Assembly: GCA_027040785.1 (NCBI GenBank)
Contig: JALULG010000023.1
Coordinates: forward strand, 1 to 5,629
Length of the DNA stretch: 5,629 bases
Direction of reading: 5' to 3'
From: a bacterium
GTDB lineage: Bacteria; Patescibacteriota; Patescibacteriia; JAACEG01
Positions 5,070 through 5,629 of the stretch are shown one piece after another (within the stretch, counting starts at the first letter, position 1; each line of letters begins with the position of its first letter). Under the pieces are notes generated by a model. The model was not told the DNA's origin and did no database searches. It saw nothing but the letters and a program-made list of their open reading frames with translations. The translations under genes and the position numbers were made by a program.

Positions 5070-5330
5070 ATGGCTTTATCAAGAAAACAAATAATATTGT
5101 TTGCTTTTTTCGCTTTTATTGGCGCTTTTTTCGGTATAGCTCACGGTATTTTTTTTGATTTAAAGTTAAGTGAAATCAATCGCTTAACGGTTCAGGGAGT
5201 GATTTTGACATCAATTGTATTTTTTATTGTTTTATTTGTGATGGAGCATCTTTTCGATTTAAACAATCAAGAAGAAATTAAAAGGTTAAGCGATGAGATT
5301 GAAGAAATTAAAAAACAAATCAAAGATTAA
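5070..5330 (+). CDS. Small two-helix membrane protein with coiled-coil tail
   Basis: No family is recognised for this 86-residue protein. It has a short basic start (SRKQ), a first membrane helix at about 7-28 rich in Phe and small residues, and a polar link (DLKLSEINR, 30-38). A second helix spans about 41-60. The charged C-terminal tail (66-86) repeats I/L at heptad-like spacing (EEIKRLSDEIEEIKKQIKD), the look of a short coiled coil. By the positive-inside rule both ends are probably cytoplasmic, so the tail could pair with itself or with a partner. It has its own extended -10 promoter but no Shine-Dalgarno. Its TAA stop overlaps the stop of lspA on the other strand by four bases. The clear promoter and the ordered architecture support a real gene; the function is unknown. 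Confidence 0.75.
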   Translation: MALSRKQIILFAFFAFIGAFFGIAHGIFFDLKLSEINRLTVQGVILTSIVFFIVLFVMEHLFDLNNQEEIKRLSDEIEEIKKQIKD

Positions 5331-5629
5331 TTTTCCTCTTTTAAAAAAAGATAAGCAAAAAAAATCGCTCCGCAAGTGATATAAATATCCGCCAAATTAA
5401 AAATGGAAAAATATTTAATACTGATAAAATCTATTACATAACCGAAGCGAATTCGGTCAATTATATTTCCGATAGCACCTGCTAAAATAACGGCGACAGC
5501 CAAAGTTTGCGGGTATTTTTTTTGTTTGAGATTTTTAAATAAAAGATAAATTAAAAAAATACCGGCCAGAACGAAAAAAACAAAAAAAACAATTAAAGGA
5601 ATTTTTATTCCAAAGGCGATGTTTCTATT
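5327..5629 (-). CDS. lspA: Lipoprotein signal peptidase (signal peptidase II), 5' part missing
   Basis: The last 100 residues of LspA were read by hand from the right edge to the TAA at 5329-5327. LspA is the membrane aspartyl protease that cuts the signal peptide from diacylglyceryl-modified prolipoproteins. The fragment opens in the conserved NRNIAFGI motif, the N-x-[GN]-x-AFG box. It then has a helix (11-31), the signature GAIGNIIDRIRFGYVIDFI (51-69) and FNLADIYI (77-84). By comparison with Pseudomonas LspA, N55, R59, D67, N78 and D81 match the active-site set, and D67 (5431-5429) and D81 (5389-5387) match the catalytic pair. A last helix (84-97) and a short tail follow. The missing N-terminal third should hold the first membrane helix. 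The 3' end overlaps the stop of the 86-residue gene by four bases. Confidence 0.95.
   Translation of the reverse strand, partial: NRNIAFGIKIPLIVFFVFFVLAGIFLIYLLFKNLKQKKYPQTLAVAVILAGAIGNIIDRIRFGYVIDFISIKYFSIFNLADIYITCGAIFFAYLFLKEEN

Overview
The window is AT-rich DNA with compact genes, several of them reading without a visible Shine-Dalgarno sequence. This look, together with a ComM/YifB ATPase, a PolB-type exonuclease, a DUF2238 membrane protein and short orphan membrane proteins, fits a Candidate Phyla Radiation (Patescibacteria, perhaps Parcubacteria-like) genome. That placement is inference from style, not from a marker gene. Both TAA and TGA act as stops, so the standard bacterial code (table 11) fits and there is no sign of UGA-to-glycine recoding.

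Left part (1-2292, all minus strand). Reading leftward, a DUF2238 (YjdF-type) membrane protein and a DEDDy 3'-5' exonuclease overlap by the four bases ATGA and form a pair. They are followed by a 160-bp imperfect palindrome (800-959), a tRNA-Ala(GGC) with encoded CCA and its own terminator hairpin, and the start of a phosphotransferase-like (APH/kinase-fold) gene that runs off the left edge.

Middle (2293-2741). A 449-bp gene-free stretch holds six copies of a short GAGA-flanked hairpin repeat in both orientations (2372-2620). The lower stem of the repeat changes sequence from copy to copy but mostly stays paired. Downstream lie a sigma70-like promoter and the only strong Shine-Dalgarno in the window. 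These serve an unrecognised, Phe- and Cys-rich, multi-spanning membrane protein (2742-3458), which ends at a hairpin terminator shared with the convergent comM gene.

Right part (3459-5629). A full-length comM/yifB ATPase gene (minus) is divergent from a small gene (plus) for an 86-residue protein with two membrane helices and a coiled-coil tail. A good extended -10 promoter for the small gene lies across the comM start. The small gene then overlaps by 4 bp, tail to tail, the 3' end of lspA (signal peptidase II), whose start is beyond the right edge. The genes do not form one pathway: they cover DNA processing (exonuclease, ComM), envelope functions (LspA, DUF2238, two orphan membrane proteins) and translation (tRNA).

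I found no complete new defence or mobile system. The least explained items are the hairpin-repeat cluster, the long palindrome and the two orphan membrane proteins.
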